DNA from: Rhodospirillales bacterium
GTDB lineage: Bacteria > Pseudomonadota > Alphaproteobacteria > Micavibrionales > Micavibrionaceae
Assembly (NCBI GenBank): GCA_020638395.1
Contig: JACKIP010000009.1
Location: forward strand, 1 to 64,000
Length of the DNA: 64,000 nucleotides
Direction of reading: 5' to 3'
Shown here: one piece after another, positions 43,829-52,534 of the stretch
Numbering within the stretch: the first letter of the stretch is position 1
How the letters are laid out: every line of letters starts with the position of its first letter
Notes under the pieces: generated by a model
Told to the model about the DNA's origin: nothing
Database searches by the model: none
The model's input: only the letters and a program-made list of their open reading frames with translations
Program-made: the position numbers and the translations under genes

Positions 43829-44383
43829 TCAGTTATCTCCGATCCATAATTCGTTCAGGGAAAGTCCTCTGGTTGAGCGGGGCAGGAGCAGATCAGGCGG
43901 GTTTCTCAGAATGGCCGGAATTCCTTTGTTAAAGCTTTCGAGAATTTCCGGATGGACTTTATCTTTTGTGTCCAGGTCGCTGATAATTTTTCTGTCTTTT
44001 CGAGCCCGTGTGATTTCAAATGTGCCGCGGGCATACTCGCATTCGAACACGTTATAATTGAATTGCCCTGCAGAGTCCTGATGGCTGACAAAAATGCGGA
44101 TATTTGGCCCGTAATATTCAACATCCCGCACTTTCAAAGTTGTCGGAAAATCGATATATCGTTCGACAAAAACCTTGCAGATTCCATAGTGTATGGGACC
44201 CCAGCGCGGGCCATAAAAAACATAGGCGAGGAAGCCGGTAATTCCCAGAACGGCAAGAACGGCGAGTAGCACCAGAATCTTTACCGGACTCAGTTTCTTT
44301 TTGGCGGAGCGGTTCCCTTTTTTTGTCCCGTTTTTTTTGGGAGGATTCGCCTCCTGTGAAGATATGCGGTTGGCTTTACTCAT
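43829..44383 (-). CDS. Unrecognised single-pass membrane protein in the type IVB operon
   Basis: From the ATG at 44383 the protein has 184 residues: a strongly basic cytoplasmic tail (residues 1-32, many Lys), one membrane helix (about 33-56), and a 125-residue periplasmic domain. This type II topology resembles the small inner-membrane subunits of type IV systems such as IcmL/DotI, but I see no convincing family match. The start overlaps the end of the icmB-like gene by 8 bases; an in-frame ATG at 44422 would add 13 residues and overlap more. Confidence 0.7.
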   Translation of the reverse strand: MSKANRISSQEANPPKKNGTKKGNRSAKKKLSPVKILVLLAVLAVLGITGFLAYVFYGPRWGPIHYGICKVFVERYIDFPTTLKVRDVEYYGPNIRIFVSHQDSAGQFNYNVFECEYARGTFEITRARKDRKIISDLDTKDKVHPEILESFNKGIPAILRNPPDLLLPRSTRGLSLNELWIGDN

Positions 44384-47375
44384 GAATCTCTGATTTATCC
44401 AATTTTGATTTTGCGGCTTCAATCAATTCATTGACAATTTCGTTAATCACTTCGCTTTGTGCGCCTGATTTATCCATATCTCCTCCGCGCGCTTTTTCTG
44501 CCCGCATCAGGACGCGACGTTTGATCTCGGAGCGCGCGCTTCCTCCCGGAAAGTTGGCGGCCAGAAGTTGTCGGGCGGCTCCGGCTCCTAACGTATTATA
44601 CAGCCGTGTCCGGATAGTAACGTCTTCGGAGGAAGTGGACATCGCCCATAACTCAATAGGGCCGAGTGTGTTAATCAAATGTTGTTCATAGCGCCCTTCA
44701 TTGGTGGCCAGAACCAGCAGGCAGGGTGCGCCGGTCGAGCGCGGGCCGGTGAGGCGGTGGCGGATCACACTGCGGGCCGTGGCAGAAAGTCCAAACCGGG
44801 TCTGGATATTATCAACGGCCTGATCTGAAATTGCGGCCCCCATCACCCATATGCCGGTGGCCAGATCGATCATGTCGTCGTCAAAGTCTTCCAGAAGCTG
44901 GGAGGCCAGGACAATCTGAACGCCCCTTTTTCGCCCTTCGCGCACATCACGGATGACCTGCGAGCGCACAGATATTGATTTTCCGGTCCTGTGGAATTCA
45001 TCATAGCACAGGCGTTTCGGCGTTTCTTTTGTATCCTGAAGCTTTAGCTCATGAAATGGACGGTATTTCTCCGGGATATGAGCCAGAGATTCTTCTCCCA
45101 TCCACCATCCCCGTACCAGAACATGACGGGCCAGCATATACATAATGGAGCTTTGGCGGTCGGCTGTTTCATCCCCTTGCGGGCAGACATCCATCAGATC
45201 AAGCGAGCAAATCCGGGCGTTGCTGACATCGAACTGGGTCACAGAAGACAGGATGGGATATTCCCGGATGGCGGAGGTCACCATCCGTTCGAATGCAGAA
45301 ATAACTGTTTCGGAACCGGAACCGACAGAGGTTTCTTCCATCAGTGTTCTGATCTGGGGGCGACGGGAGGCTGTAATCGTATCTCCCAGAGTAGGGACGG
45401 CGTGCCTTTGGGCCAGAACGGCAATATGATATTCCCCAAGATCATACATTTTCTCGACGACATCCCACCATAGAGGGTCTGCGGGCAAGTGAATGTTATG
45501 TTTTTGCAGGGCTTCATCAATTTCCGCATCGAGTCGCGGCAGGTAGGGCCGTGCTTCGGCATTGGCGGAATTATCATCTCTCCAGCGATACATTTCATCG
45601 ATCACAAAACCCGCCAGTTGCTGCATCCCGTCATAGGGGCGTTCATATCCGGGCGGGGTACAAAGTAATGTCAGTAGTTCAATCAGATAGCTGCGCTCTT
45701 CGGGCAGGGGGTAGCGACATCCCAGTTGTGTATCAAATGGATTGATCGCGTATTTATGTGACATTTGCAGCCTGAAATAGGCGGCTTCATGCGTTCTTCC
45801 GGGAGGAAGCGCTTCTTTAATCAGGGAAATCAGGCCTGAGGAAGAGGGGCCAATATCGACAACAGCAATGAACGGAAGTTTACTCAGACCTGCCTGAAGG
45901 CAGGTGCCAAGATTGAGGGTGTTCATCATCACGGACTTACCAGCTCCCGGCTGCGCAAAAATCAAATCAAACCATGTGGTTGTAAGGCTTGTGCCGGTTT
46001 GATAAGGCCATACCTTGCCATCCGGGGTTCTGAAGAGCATCGCTCCCTGAGTAAATGGGCTGGAGGGGCGCTGCCAGGGCAGCATTTTCATAATTTCATA
46101 GAGAGGGGCGATCGCGGTCGGTGCTGTTGAGGAGCAATGAAGGCCCATCGCTGAAGACATGACACAGTCCAGAGGATCTCCGGAAAACTCGCTGGCCTGA
46201 CAATAGCCCCAGCTTTCCAGTGACTGAACAATAACGGACAGCCGGTCCTGCATCAGTTTCAGATTATTCGCGGGAGCCCAGGTTGCAATGGTAATCCGCA
46301 GTTTTGCTACCGGTTCACTTCTGGCGACCCGCTGGAGACCTTCCAGAGAGTATTTGATTTGCTTGTTTACGGCATTTGTGACGCTGAGCATCGTTGCAAC
46401 AGAGGCTTTCAGGGAGATGGCGGAGGCCCCGCCCCCTTCGATCAGGAAGGAAATACGGTGCGGCACTCCGGCCTCAACCAACCGGTTTAACAGGACCGGA
46501 AAGGCTGTGGCTTCCATAGGACCTAGAACCATATCTGCACCGCCGAATAACTGGTTTCCAATTTTGACAATCGAGTCATCAACAACAAAGGCGTCTGCCG
46601 CTGCAAGCTGTTGTTTCAGGGATGGCCAGAGAATTTCTGATAAGTCTCCCCGGACGGTCGGCGCACGTGGACGGATGGGGTCTCCTGGCAGGCACGGACG
46701 CCAGTCTTCTCCGGCTCTTTCCGGAAACAGATTGTTTTTGACAGCAATCAAGGCATCGTGGGAGTCAAGTTTCAGAGCTTTGATGTCAAGTTCATCCAGC
46801 GCGGAAACGATCGCTGACACATAGCTCCTATGCCGGGTTCTCAGGGCATCGAGGGCGGCCAGCGGGTTTTGTGCATAGCCGGCGGCGACCCATTTTTTCT
46901 CTTTGGCCTCTTTGGCGGCTCTGGAAATTTCTGTTTTTGTCAGAACGGATGGGCGGGTCCAGAGGACGAAGTAAGATTCCTCGTAAGAAATGAATTTAGA
47001 AAGATGACGTTTCCTTTCTTCCAGCAGGTCCATTACGTCAAGATTCATGGCTTGTGCGGACATTCTGCTGGGGCGAAGCAGTACGTCCAGACTTTGTTCA
47101 ACCCGTTCCTTGTCGCGAATAAAGAAAACCTGCAGGGCATGCCCGGCCCGGTCAAAACGGGCGCCGAGTTTCAATGTTGCGGATTCAATCAGGTGTTTAT
47201 ATTCGGCATCCCCGATAATCTGCCGGCTGCCTTCTATCTTCAGATACGTTAACAGAGAGCCGTCCGATGCAACCAGCGTGGATTCATCATCGGCCGTTTC
47301 CAGACGAACATAGGATTCTATGTTCTTTTTCAGTGTCGTTTCAAACGGCGCGAGGAGTTTATTCAGAAAATTCAT
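44376..47375 (-). CDS. IcmB/DotO-like type IVB secretion ATPase
   Basis: A 999-residue protein matching the size and organisation of IcmB/DotO (TraU of I-type plasmids), the VirB4-like ATPase at the cytoplasmic base of Dot/Icm systems. Walker A is AQPGAGKSVMMN with K480; Walker B is RLCYDEFHRTG with D792 and E793; GVQIVLASQLLEDFDDDM follows as the helicase-like motif. The first 450 residues form the VirB4-type N-terminal region. The preceding genes are IcmJ-like and IcmC/D-like, the same order as in Legionella icmC-D-J-B and plasmid traQ-R-T-U. Confidence 0.85.
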   Translation of the reverse strand: MNFLNKLLAPFETTLKKNIESYVRLETADDESTLVASDGSLLTYLKIEGSRQIIGDAEYKHLIESATLKLGARFDRAGHALQVFFIRDKERVEQSLDVLLRPSRMSAQAMNLDVMDLLEERKRHLSKFISYEESYFVLWTRPSVLTKTEISRAAKEAKEKKWVAAGYAQNPLAALDALRTRHRSYVSAIVSALDELDIKALKLDSHDALIAVKNNLFPERAGEDWRPCLPGDPIRPRAPTVRGDLSEILWPSLKQQLAAADAFVVDDSIVKIGNQLFGGADMVLGPMEATAFPVLLNRLVEAGVPHRISFLIEGGGASAISLKASVATMLSVTNAVNKQIKYSLEGLQRVARSEPVAKLRITIATWAPANNLKLMQDRLSVIVQSLESWGYCQASEFSGDPLDCVMSSAMGLHCSSTAPTAIAPLYEIMKMLPWQRPSSPFTQGAMLFRTPDGKVWPYQTGTSLTTTWFDLIFAQPGAGKSVMMNTLNLGTCLQAGLSKLPFIAVVDIGPSSSGLISLIKEALPPGRTHEAAYFRLQMSHKYAINPFDTQLGCRYPLPEERSYLIELLTLLCTPPGYERPYDGMQQLAGFVIDEMYRWRDDNSANAEARPYLPRLDAEIDEALQKHNIHLPADPLWWDVVEKMYDLGEYHIAVLAQRHAVPTLGDTITASRRPQIRTLMEETSVGSGSETVISAFERMVTSAIREYPILSSVTQFDVSNARICSLDLMDVCPQGDETADRQSSIMYMLARHVLVRGWWMGEESLAHIPEKYRPFHELKLQDTKETPKRLCYDEFHRTGKSISVRSQVIRDVREGRKRGVQIVLASQLLEDFDDDMIDLATGIWVMGAAISDQAVDNIQTRFGLSATARSVIRHRLTGPRSTGAPCLLVLATNEGRYEQHLINTLGPIELWAMSTSSEDVTIRTRLYNTLGAGAARQLLAANFPGGSARSEIKRRVLMRAEKARGGDMDKSGAQSEVINEIVNELIEAAKSKLDKSEIHE

Positions 47376-47474
47376 GGTTTTGGGCTATGCGAGACGATTT
47401 TTTAATATCATATCGACTTTTTTTCGAAAGTCTAAGCGTTTATTTTTGCGATATTTCATTTGTCACAGCTTCGC

Positions 47475-48131
47475 TCAGGCCGCTTCCGGCAGAAGCATGT
47501 CTTTGTAGCGCGGCAGCCACTCCAGCGGCGGGTGTCCGGCAAAGGGTCCCTGTTTTGAGCGCCAATAGGCGAGAATCTGTGGAAATTGATTAAATTCGAG
47601 CCCGCTTTCCCTGATTTTGCGGCGATCCAGAGGAAACAGACGTACGCCGTCCAGCTTTTCATTCCGTCTTTCATAGGCCTGTTTGGTTAGGAAATCCGTG
47701 AGGACGGTTGCCAGAACAAAAGGATCGTCCGTCCCCAGTCTATTCCTTGCATCGTTCCGTCGTTCCATAATGACTTCCAGCATGGATTTTGCCGTCTCGG
47801 ACATAACCCCTTGCGATATACGTGCGATATAGATGGAGCGGGCGAGGTTATTAAGGTCTGGCTGGCTGATCTCTGGCATCCATATCAGAACTCCTGAGCC
47901 CATCGGGGCAACATCTTCGAGATGGAAGCACTGGTGGCAGAACATGCAGGTTGTGACCATATTCGCGAGGGTCTGGTTATTGGGATTTCCGTCCAGATGG
48001 TGGATCAGCTGGTACTTTTCAGCCCGGAACTGGCAGTAGTGACAGCTATGGTCATCACGTTTTAGAACCTGATTGATAACGTCTGTCGGAAGCGGTTTTT
48101 GTGCTTTATATCGTGATACACTAAGTTGCAT
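47475..48131 (-). CDS. IcmJ/DotN-like zinc protein of the type IVB system
   Basis: A 218-residue protein with an HNH-like zinc site: CHYC (C30, C33), HH (H44, H45) and CMFC (C62, C65). IcmJ/DotN has such an HNH-derived fold without nuclease function and belongs to the type IV coupling complex. Identification rests on fold, length and position directly before the icmB-like gene (99 bases). The alternative, an ordinary HNH endonuclease, is less likely in this operon. Confidence 0.72.
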   Translation of the reverse strand: MQLSVSRYKAQKPLPTDVINQVLKRDDHSCHYCQFRAEKYQLIHHLDGNPNNQTLANMVTTCMFCHQCFHLEDVAPMGSGVLIWMPEISQPDLNNLARSIYIARISQGVMSETAKSMLEVIMERRNDARNRLGTDDPFVLATVLTDFLTKQAYERRNEKLDGVRLFPLDRRKIRESGLEFNQFPQILAYWRSKQGPFAGHPPLEWLPRYKDMLLPEAA

Positions 48132-48146
48132 GTTCCCTCTTCTTTT

Positions 48147-49511
48147 TTAGCTGAATGTTAGTCCTGGCAATCCCGCGATCGGTCCCAAAGTGGACTGAAC
48201 TGCTGTCAGGAAAGGGCCGAGGTTAACAAGAATTGTGCCGCCGAGCAAGTGAGTTATGGCTGACATCATAGAGGCCTGTTGTGCGCCTTCGGCAACGGAT
48301 CTGAAAATAAACAGGCCGCGCACAAAGCTGATCCAGCCGAGGATAAGCATGTAGGCTAAAACCGCACTAATAAAATTCTCCAGCCGATCTTCATAGGCAG
48401 TAAGACCGCCACCGGGGATGGTTAGGTCAACTTTTGTTTCTGCGGTGCTGTCACCAAACAAAGTCGTCGCGAATGCCCCCATGGTTGGTCCCAGAGCCAG
48501 TAAGGCGGCGCCAGTTATGAATGTCATGATCGTTCCGATTCCTCCGGGACCGCGTGGGCCATCCTGCATGGTTTTCATCAATCTGAATACACCCATGATA
48601 ATCAGGACCATTCCCGCCATATAACTGAACCCTGCCAGCACGAATTTGATAATACCGTGGATATTAAAGACAAAGTTCGAGACGACCAGATCAAGGCTTT
48701 GAGCGTTACCTTCGCCTCCGCCTATCGCTGCGCCATTGTGCAGGTTGAAGTCTGTCGTCGTCTGTGTGCCCATGCCTCCCAGCAGAGTTCTGGCTGCAAC
48801 ATCCAGCGACCAAGGCAAAACCAGCAGCAATGTGGCAACAACGTAGCGCTGAAACGGGACCCAGAGAGATACTTGCCCCGGATTTTCAACACTTTGCTTC
48901 AAACTAATTGTTGCAAAATACATCAGGGTCAGGCCCGCGATATAAGAAAAGCCGCTGAGCAATCCGGGAATATTCGAGATGTGATCCCACATATTACAGA
49001 AAATACCGGAAATCATTCCCGCGAACTGAGCATTCAGACAAGCTGAGCCTGGGTCGGCGATTGTTGTGACAACACCGTTCAGGGTTATATATATTTTTCC
49101 GGAAGCACCGCCTGCAGAAAAGAAACTCATGCCGCCCCAAGTCTTAACGTTGCCTCCCATTGCCGTTGTAATCAGGGTTTCATACAGAACGGGCAGGGCC
49201 AGCAGAAGTCCGCAGACAACAAACTCGATGATCGGGGTGCGGATCGGCATTTCTCTGGGGCCGGCCGTTGTGTGTTTGACCATATCCAGAACAGCTTTAA
49301 CTCCAAGAGCCAGACCGCTCAGATAGGCGGCGATAGACACCAGTCCAGGAAGAAAATAGGAATTGGTCAGCAGATTATCGGTAATACAGTTGACGTCATC
49401 GCCTGTAGCACAGGTCGCGACTACTCCTCCAGCGTATGCACGCTCTGCCAGAAAAAATATCAGGAGGCCGAGTGTCGCAGAAAGGCTGTAAAATCTGTTT
49501 TTTAAGGTCAT
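48147..49511 (-). CDS. Four-repeat IcmC/IcmD-like membrane protein
   Basis: About 454 residues with a signal peptide (cleaved near AYA|GG) and four tandem copies of one two-helix unit, at about residues 55-119, 181-245, 285-353 and 379-443. Each unit has a membrane helix with a Y-x-x-G-like turn (AYLSGLALGV, SYIAGLTLMY, SYMAGMVLII, AYMLILGWIS). A polar or Pro/Gly-containing linker and a second helix follow, mostly ending in Leu-Gly or Phe-Gly (TTAMG, RTLLG, TTLFG, QSTLG). Single units of this kind are IcmC/DotE and IcmD/DotP in Dot/Icm systems. A TTG six bases upstream has better Shine-Dalgarno spacing than the ATG used. First gene of the operon. Confidence 0.78.
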   Translation of the reverse strand: MTLKNRFYSLSATLGLLIFFLAERAYAGGVVATCATGDDVNCITDNLLTNSYFLPGLVSIAAYLSGLALGVKAVLDMVKHTTAGPREMPIRTPIIEFVVCGLLLALPVLYETLITTAMGGNVKTWGGMSFFSAGGASGKIYITLNGVVTTIADPGSACLNAQFAGMISGIFCNMWDHISNIPGLLSGFSYIAGLTLMYFATISLKQSVENPGQVSLWVPFQRYVVATLLLVLPWSLDVAARTLLGGMGTQTTTDFNLHNGAAIGGGEGNAQSLDLVVSNFVFNIHGIIKFVLAGFSYMAGMVLIIMGVFRLMKTMQDGPRGPGGIGTIMTFITGAALLALGPTMGAFATTLFGDSTAETKVDLTIPGGGLTAYEDRLENFISAVLAYMLILGWISFVRGLFIFRSVAEGAQQASMMSAITHLLGGTILVNLGPFLTAVQSTLGPIAGLPGLTFS

Positions 49512-49603
49512 AATCAATTCATCTTCCTAAATTCTGATACTCTTATTTCACCATAAACGCCCCAGATATTGCAAATTTAATTGCAGAGGTCAAATCCTCA
49601 TCA

Positions 49604-50416
49604 TTATTGAACTCGTGTGAGGTGCATGAGGAGGGTTCCGTAGTCGGTTTTTACCTGAATCTTAACCGGGATCGCATATTCGAATCCCTCAACTTTAGCC
49701 ATCCAGACCGATGGAAGAGCCCCTTTTTGGCGGCCCTGCTCCTGTATCAGAAGCCATCCGCGGGGTTTTTTGTGCCAGTGACCGCCTTTGGGTTCAATTT
49801 CAATTTCGCACAGACGGGCCGGTCCAGAAAAAATATTATAGCGGGATTTATCCAGTGTTTTTTGCCCTTTATCCTTGAAATACATGGCAAAACGGCGGCG
49901 GCCATCGTAGATATCAGAGGCTCCTTCGCACTTTTGGGTCGCTATCAGATTTTTCATGACCTCCAGAGTGGCGGAGAGCAGGTCGGTAGTTCCATCTGTC
50001 AAAACCGGATCTATGTCGGGGGTTTCGGTCGGGGAGCCGTCTTCTTTGATGGTTAAGGACTTCAACTTATTATTTTGATATAAAAAGGTTTTTGTCTCGG
50101 TTTTTCCGCGCCAGATCGAAGTGGTCTCGTGTTTCGTCGGCGAAAAAGCATCCGGGGTTACCGCGCCAACCGTTTGAAAAATACCGGACCAGGGTACCAG
50201 AGATTCCAGCCATCCGCGTGTTTTCGCAGCGACCGCGGCGTTATAAGTGTTCCGTTGCACATCGAAATTGAATTTTGCCTGCACCGCGTGAATGCCGCCG
50301 GCATAGACTTCATAGGTAAACTCCCGCGTTTCTGCGGCGGCGGGCGCGGAAAAGAGCAATGATGAAAGGATGATAATCCTAGGAATAAAGGCCTGAATAT
50401 ATAACTGTCTCTCCAC
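49604..50416 (-). CDS. DUF3108 periplasmic protein
   Basis: About 270 residues. The GTG at 50416 is chosen because AAGGAG lies seven bases before it and because it starts a proper signal peptide (RIIILSSLLFSAPAAA then ETRE); the frame continues upstream without such features. The mature part shows DUF3108 traits: FTYEVYAGGIHAVQAKF, AAKTRGWLESLVPWSG and DGTTDLLSA. The family is periplasmic and of unknown role in proteobacteria. Its 5' end overlaps the FemAB-like gene by 38 bases. Confidence 0.82.
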   Translation of the reverse strand: MERQLYIQAFIPRIIILSSLLFSAPAAAETREFTYEVYAGGIHAVQAKFNFDVQRNTYNAAVAAKTRGWLESLVPWSGIFQTVGAVTPDAFSPTKHETTSIWRGKTETKTFLYQNNKLKSLTIKEDGSPTETPDIDPVLTDGTTDLLSATLEVMKNLIATQKCEGASDIYDGRRRFAMYFKDKGQKTLDKSRYNIFSGPARLCEIEIEPKGGHWHKKPRGWLLIQEQGRQKGALPSVWMAKVEGFEYAIPVKIQVKTDYGTLLMHLTRVQ

Positions 50417-51326
50417 CCATTCTCTCCTTAAAGTGTTGAATATCTCTTGCATCATACGCATTCACTCCGCCTAAATCAAAGTCTTTTATCCCGGTTTCTT
50501 TTAATGTAAGCAGGGTGCGCCACAAAAGAAAGTGATTGGCGCAGAGCGGGCGTCCTTCGGGGGATAGATATCCAATCTGGTAGGTCGCGGAGGTGCCGTG
50601 GCGCAAAACCAGTGCGGACGCTACGACGTTCCCGTGATGCACGGCATGGGCCAGAAGAAGTGATTGCTGCTCTGCAAAGATGGGAATATAGTCATAAAGG
50701 CGCGCCGGAGGGATGTTTTTATAGGCCTTTTCCTTTATATCCTGTTGATATAATTTGATAAAATCTGCGGCCGTGTCGCCGGCAGTGTCATGGATCACGG
50801 TCAAATCGTACCGCTCTGATTTGCTCAATTGGTTCCGCCATTTCGGATGCAGAGATTTGCGCAAGTCCTCTGCGTCTTTGGTTAAGTCCAGCCAGATCGT
50901 GGTATAGCGGGATTCTTTTTGCCAAATAAACCCGTTTTGTTCAATAAAATCAGACGATTTTTGCGTGAAAGCGATATTGGGGATAAAACGCCGCTTGCGA
51001 CCGATTCGTTTTGGGAAGCAGAGATTAAACGCTTTGGTAAAAGCATCATTCTTGCGATCAAGATCTGTGGGGTCATACCAGAGCGGCCCCATATCCAGAA
51101 TAACCGCGTGCAGCAGGCCGTGCAGGGTGGATGCTTCGGCGATCTGAACAATTCCGGCTTCCTGATCGTCCAGGTAAATCGCGCCCCACCGCGGTTTTTG
51201 TCCCAGTCTGGGGCAGGTGGCCCGCGCATGGGCGTATGATTGCAGCAGGGTTGAGCGGCGGACTTTTTCAAACCGCTCCTGCCATTCCGGCAACGTGAAG
51301 TCCTTCCATTCGATCCGACAATTCAT
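50379..51326 (-). CDS. FemAB-like/BioF2-type acyltransferase
   Basis: A 315-residue GNAT-fold protein of the FemAB/peptidoglycan-bridge or BioF2-like group. Two GNAT halves are apparent; FIPNIAFTQ, WLDLTKDAEDLRKSLHPKWR (key residues WLDL, HPKWR) and the C-terminal DFDLGGVNAYD segment are typical. Relatives transfer amino acids or acyl groups to cell-wall or lipid substrates. It overlaps DUF3108 downstream and is divergent from the K+ channel gene at a 16-base gap. Confidence 0.8.
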   Translation of the reverse strand: MNCRIEWKDFTLPEWQERFEKVRRSTLLQSYAHARATCPRLGQKPRWGAIYLDDQEAGIVQIAEASTLHGLLHAVILDMGPLWYDPTDLDRKNDAFTKAFNLCFPKRIGRKRRFIPNIAFTQKSSDFIEQNGFIWQKESRYTTIWLDLTKDAEDLRKSLHPKWRNQLSKSERYDLTVIHDTAGDTAADFIKLYQQDIKEKAYKNIPPARLYDYIPIFAEQQSLLLAHAVHHGNVVASALVLRHGTSATYQIGYLSPEGRPLCANHFLLWRTLLTLKETGIKDFDLGGVNAYDARDIQHFKERMGGETVIYSGLYS

Positions 51327-51342
51327 TAAAATTAAACTTATT

Positions 51343-51792
51343 ATGTTGATTCAGTTTTTTCTAGGGGCAATTTTGATCGGTCTGACAGTCCTTGTCCATG
51401 CTGTTGCGCTCGATTTTTTAATGAAAACGCTGGAAAAGAAAAGCCTGATGCTGCGGCGTCACTTTTACCGCTATTGGAAAACGATGGTGATTACCGTCAC
51501 GGTGATGGGGGTTTTTGCTGCCAATATTATTGAGATATGGCTTTGGGCCTTTGCTTATTGGGGATTGCAGGCGGACGGGATTGATGATCTGGAAACCGCT
51601 TTGTACTTCTCGACCGTGACGTTTACAACCGTTGGGTACGGGGATGTTTATCTGTTGAAGGACTGGCGGTTGCTGGGGAGCTTTGAATCTGCAAATGGTA
51701 TGCTGCTGTTCGGCTGGAGTGCAGCGTTTATCTTTGATATCGTTTCAAAGCTTTATAAGGAAGATGACTTCGGAAAAGGAACGAAGGCTTAG
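51343..51792 (+). CDS. Two-TM potassium channel family protein
   Basis: A 149-residue ion_trans_2 protein. Hydrophobic segments lie at about residues 3-25 and 45-70; the pore loop FTTVGYGDV carries the K+ selectivity filter, and a final membrane helix (GMLLFGWSAAFIFD) follows. There is no cytoplasmic regulatory domain. The ATG at 51343 fits the membrane start; no Shine-Dalgarno is evident and the divergent gene begins only 16 bases away. Confidence 0.85.
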   Translation: MLIQFFLGAILIGLTVLVHAVALDFLMKTLEKKSLMLRRHFYRYWKTMVITVTVMGVFAANIIEIWLWAFAYWGLQADGIDDLETALYFSTVTFTTVGYGDVYLLKDWRLLGSFESANGMLLFGWSAAFIFDIVSKLYKEDDFGKGTKA

Positions 51793-51809
51793 GAATTAAC
51801 TCTTAATTC
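51793..51809. terminator. Small hairpin between convergent K+ channel and PRC-barrel genes
   Basis: GAATTAA-CTC-TTAATTC, a perfect 7-bp stem with a 3-base loop, sits on the boundary of two convergent stop codons. The stem is A/T-only and there is no long T-run, so termination would be weak. Confidence 0.4.
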
Positions 51810-52486
51810 GGAATGCCTGCGGCGGTAAATTCCTGAACGACTTCTGCGTAATCTTCCCCAAGTTCCAGATTATTGGAAAATCCGGTGTTTTTGATCTTTA
51901 ATCCTTCCGGATAGGGCAGTGCAAAGCGTTCATATTGTGGGCGCGTCGCGATATCTTTCATCAGAACACCGACGATCTCTTTGGTATTTTTATCAGTGAT
52001 AACCTGATCGACCTGACCGATGGCTTTTCCGGAGGGCAGGGTAACGGTGCGTCCCTGTAACCGGCGGGCGCTGATAAGTTCTGCGCTATCGTCACCGGCG
52101 GCGGTTTCAATGTTTGAGAGAAAAGAAGCCAGTTTTTCCTCCAGTTCCGAGGCTTTGTAGGCCAGCTGATACGAAGAGGGATTATTTCCCAGATCGGCGT
52201 AATCGAGATCCAGAGTCAGTTTTTCGCCTGCCTGTGTATTCAGCTCGCCGACGATTTTTTTCACTTCGCCCCGGTCGTTTATCAGAAAATCCTGAACGCT
52301 GCCGACTTTCTGATGCGCATTATCCTCAATCTCGCGGGAGATATAGTCGCCGATATAATAATACGTACCGATGTCACGGTTCAGGTGAATCACTTGCTGT
52401 TTATAGGTGTTGATATCATTTTCGACCGCATAGGCGGGGATGGCGGTCAGAAGAAGAAGTGCAAAACAGGAACCCAGGCGACACAT
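51803..52486 (-). CDS. Periplasmic protein with two PRC-barrel domains
   Basis: A 227-residue secreted protein. The signal peptide (residues 1-20, ending AYA) is followed by two PRC-barrel-like repeats: YIGDYISREIEDN...VGSVQDFLINDRGEVKKIVGEL (here shortened) and ISARRLQGRTVTLPSGKAIGQVDQVITDK. PRC-barrels bind RNA or proteins or act as small sensory folds; periplasmic versions are of unknown role. It is separated from truA by 48 bases. Confidence 0.82.
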   Translation of the reverse strand: MCRLGSCFALLLLTAIPAYAVENDINTYKQQVIHLNRDIGTYYYIGDYISREIEDNAHQKVGSVQDFLINDRGEVKKIVGELNTQAGEKLTLDLDYADLGNNPSSYQLAYKASELEEKLASFLSNIETAAGDDSAELISARRLQGRTVTLPSGKAIGQVDQVITDKNTKEIVGVLMKDIATRPQYERFALPYPEGLKIKNTGFSNNLELGEDYAEVVQEFTAAGIPN

Positions 52487-52534
52487 AACAATACTTTCTT
52501 TTTTATTTTGCCTTACTAATTAACATAATTTAAG

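Noticed and set aside
47475..48131. Homing or restriction HNH endonuclease
   Set aside because: The Zn motif fits HNH, but length and position between IcmC/D-like and IcmB-like genes fit IcmJ/DotN better.
41712..49511. Integrative conjugative element or plasmid
   Set aside because: No relaxase, coupling protein, integrase, att duplication or partition genes are visible, and flanks are housekeeping genes.
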